Assembly (NCBI GenBank): GCA_022508685.1
Contig: JAFLUS010000108.1
Location: 1-6,730 of the forward strand
DNA length: 6,730 nucleotides
DNA from: Prevotellaceae bacterium
Lineage (GTDB): Bacteria > Bacteroidota > Bacteroidia > Bacteroidales > Bacteroidaceae
Direction: 5' to 3'
Part shown: positions 6,728 through 6,730 of the stretch, piece after piece
Layout of the letters: each line of letters begins with the position of its first letter
Position numbering within the stretch: position 1 is the stretch's first letter
Notes under the pieces: model-generated
The model's database searches: none
Seen by the model: the letters and a program-made list of their open reading frames with translations, nothing else
Told to the model about the DNA's origin: nothing
Made by a program: the position numbers and the translations under genes

Positions 6728-6730
6728 TGA
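6704..6730. repeat. Second repeat copy, cut by the window edge
   Basis: All 27 visible bases are identical to 6616-6642. The copy continues beyond the window, so the number of units and the full extent of similarity are unknown. Confidence 0.75.

Noticed and set aside
6616..6730. CRISPR array or integron-like repeat
   Set aside because: Only two copies are visible. The 27-base identity is separated by 61 bases that themselves form part of an inverted repeat, and there are no cas or integrase genes.

Overview
The window looks like chromosomal DNA of a Bacteroidota bacterium, most likely Bacteroidales and probably Prevotella-like. The clues are a promoter with the Bacteroidetes TTTTG / TAnnTTTG architecture, a lack of convincing Shine-Dalgarno sequences at properly spaced positions, the protein sequences themselves (DXS with GIAEGHAVT, a DUF3943 protein), and the gene order. 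The species cannot be told from the sequence alone.

Four genes, all on the minus strand, fill almost the whole window and read as one operon from right to left. They are dxs (4663-6543, first enzyme of the MEP isoprenoid pathway), trkA (3284-4666, nucleotide-binding regulator of K+ uptake), trkH (1740-3260, the K+ channel subunit) and an exported DUF3943 protein of unknown function (222-1703). dxs and trkA share an ATGA stop/start overlap. The next two gaps are only 23 and 36 bases, and I see no internal promoter. TrkA and TrkH are known partners. Why an isoprenoid enzyme and an envelope protein share their transcript is not obvious.

The right edge is the most interesting part. Upstream of dxs lies an AT-rich repeat with a period of 88 bases. 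It contains a long imperfect inverted repeat, and its dxs-proximal end supplies an exact Bacteroidetes promoter. A second copy, cut by the window edge, carries a one-base-off version of that promoter. Between the predicted transcription start (about 6601) and the dxs ATG is a 12-bp leader hairpin that has not been assigned to any known element. dxs therefore appears to be driven by a promoter embedded in a repeat and to have a structured leader.

The left edge (1-221) is AT-richer, holds no gene I can support, and contains a perfect 11-bp inverted repeat with a one-base centre. This could be a weak terminator-like hairpin or a protein-binding or recombination site.

Nothing in the window is clearly a defence system, prophage or transposon. 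The novelty candidates are the promoter-carrying palindromic repeat, the dxs leader hairpin and the unexplained DUF3943 partner.
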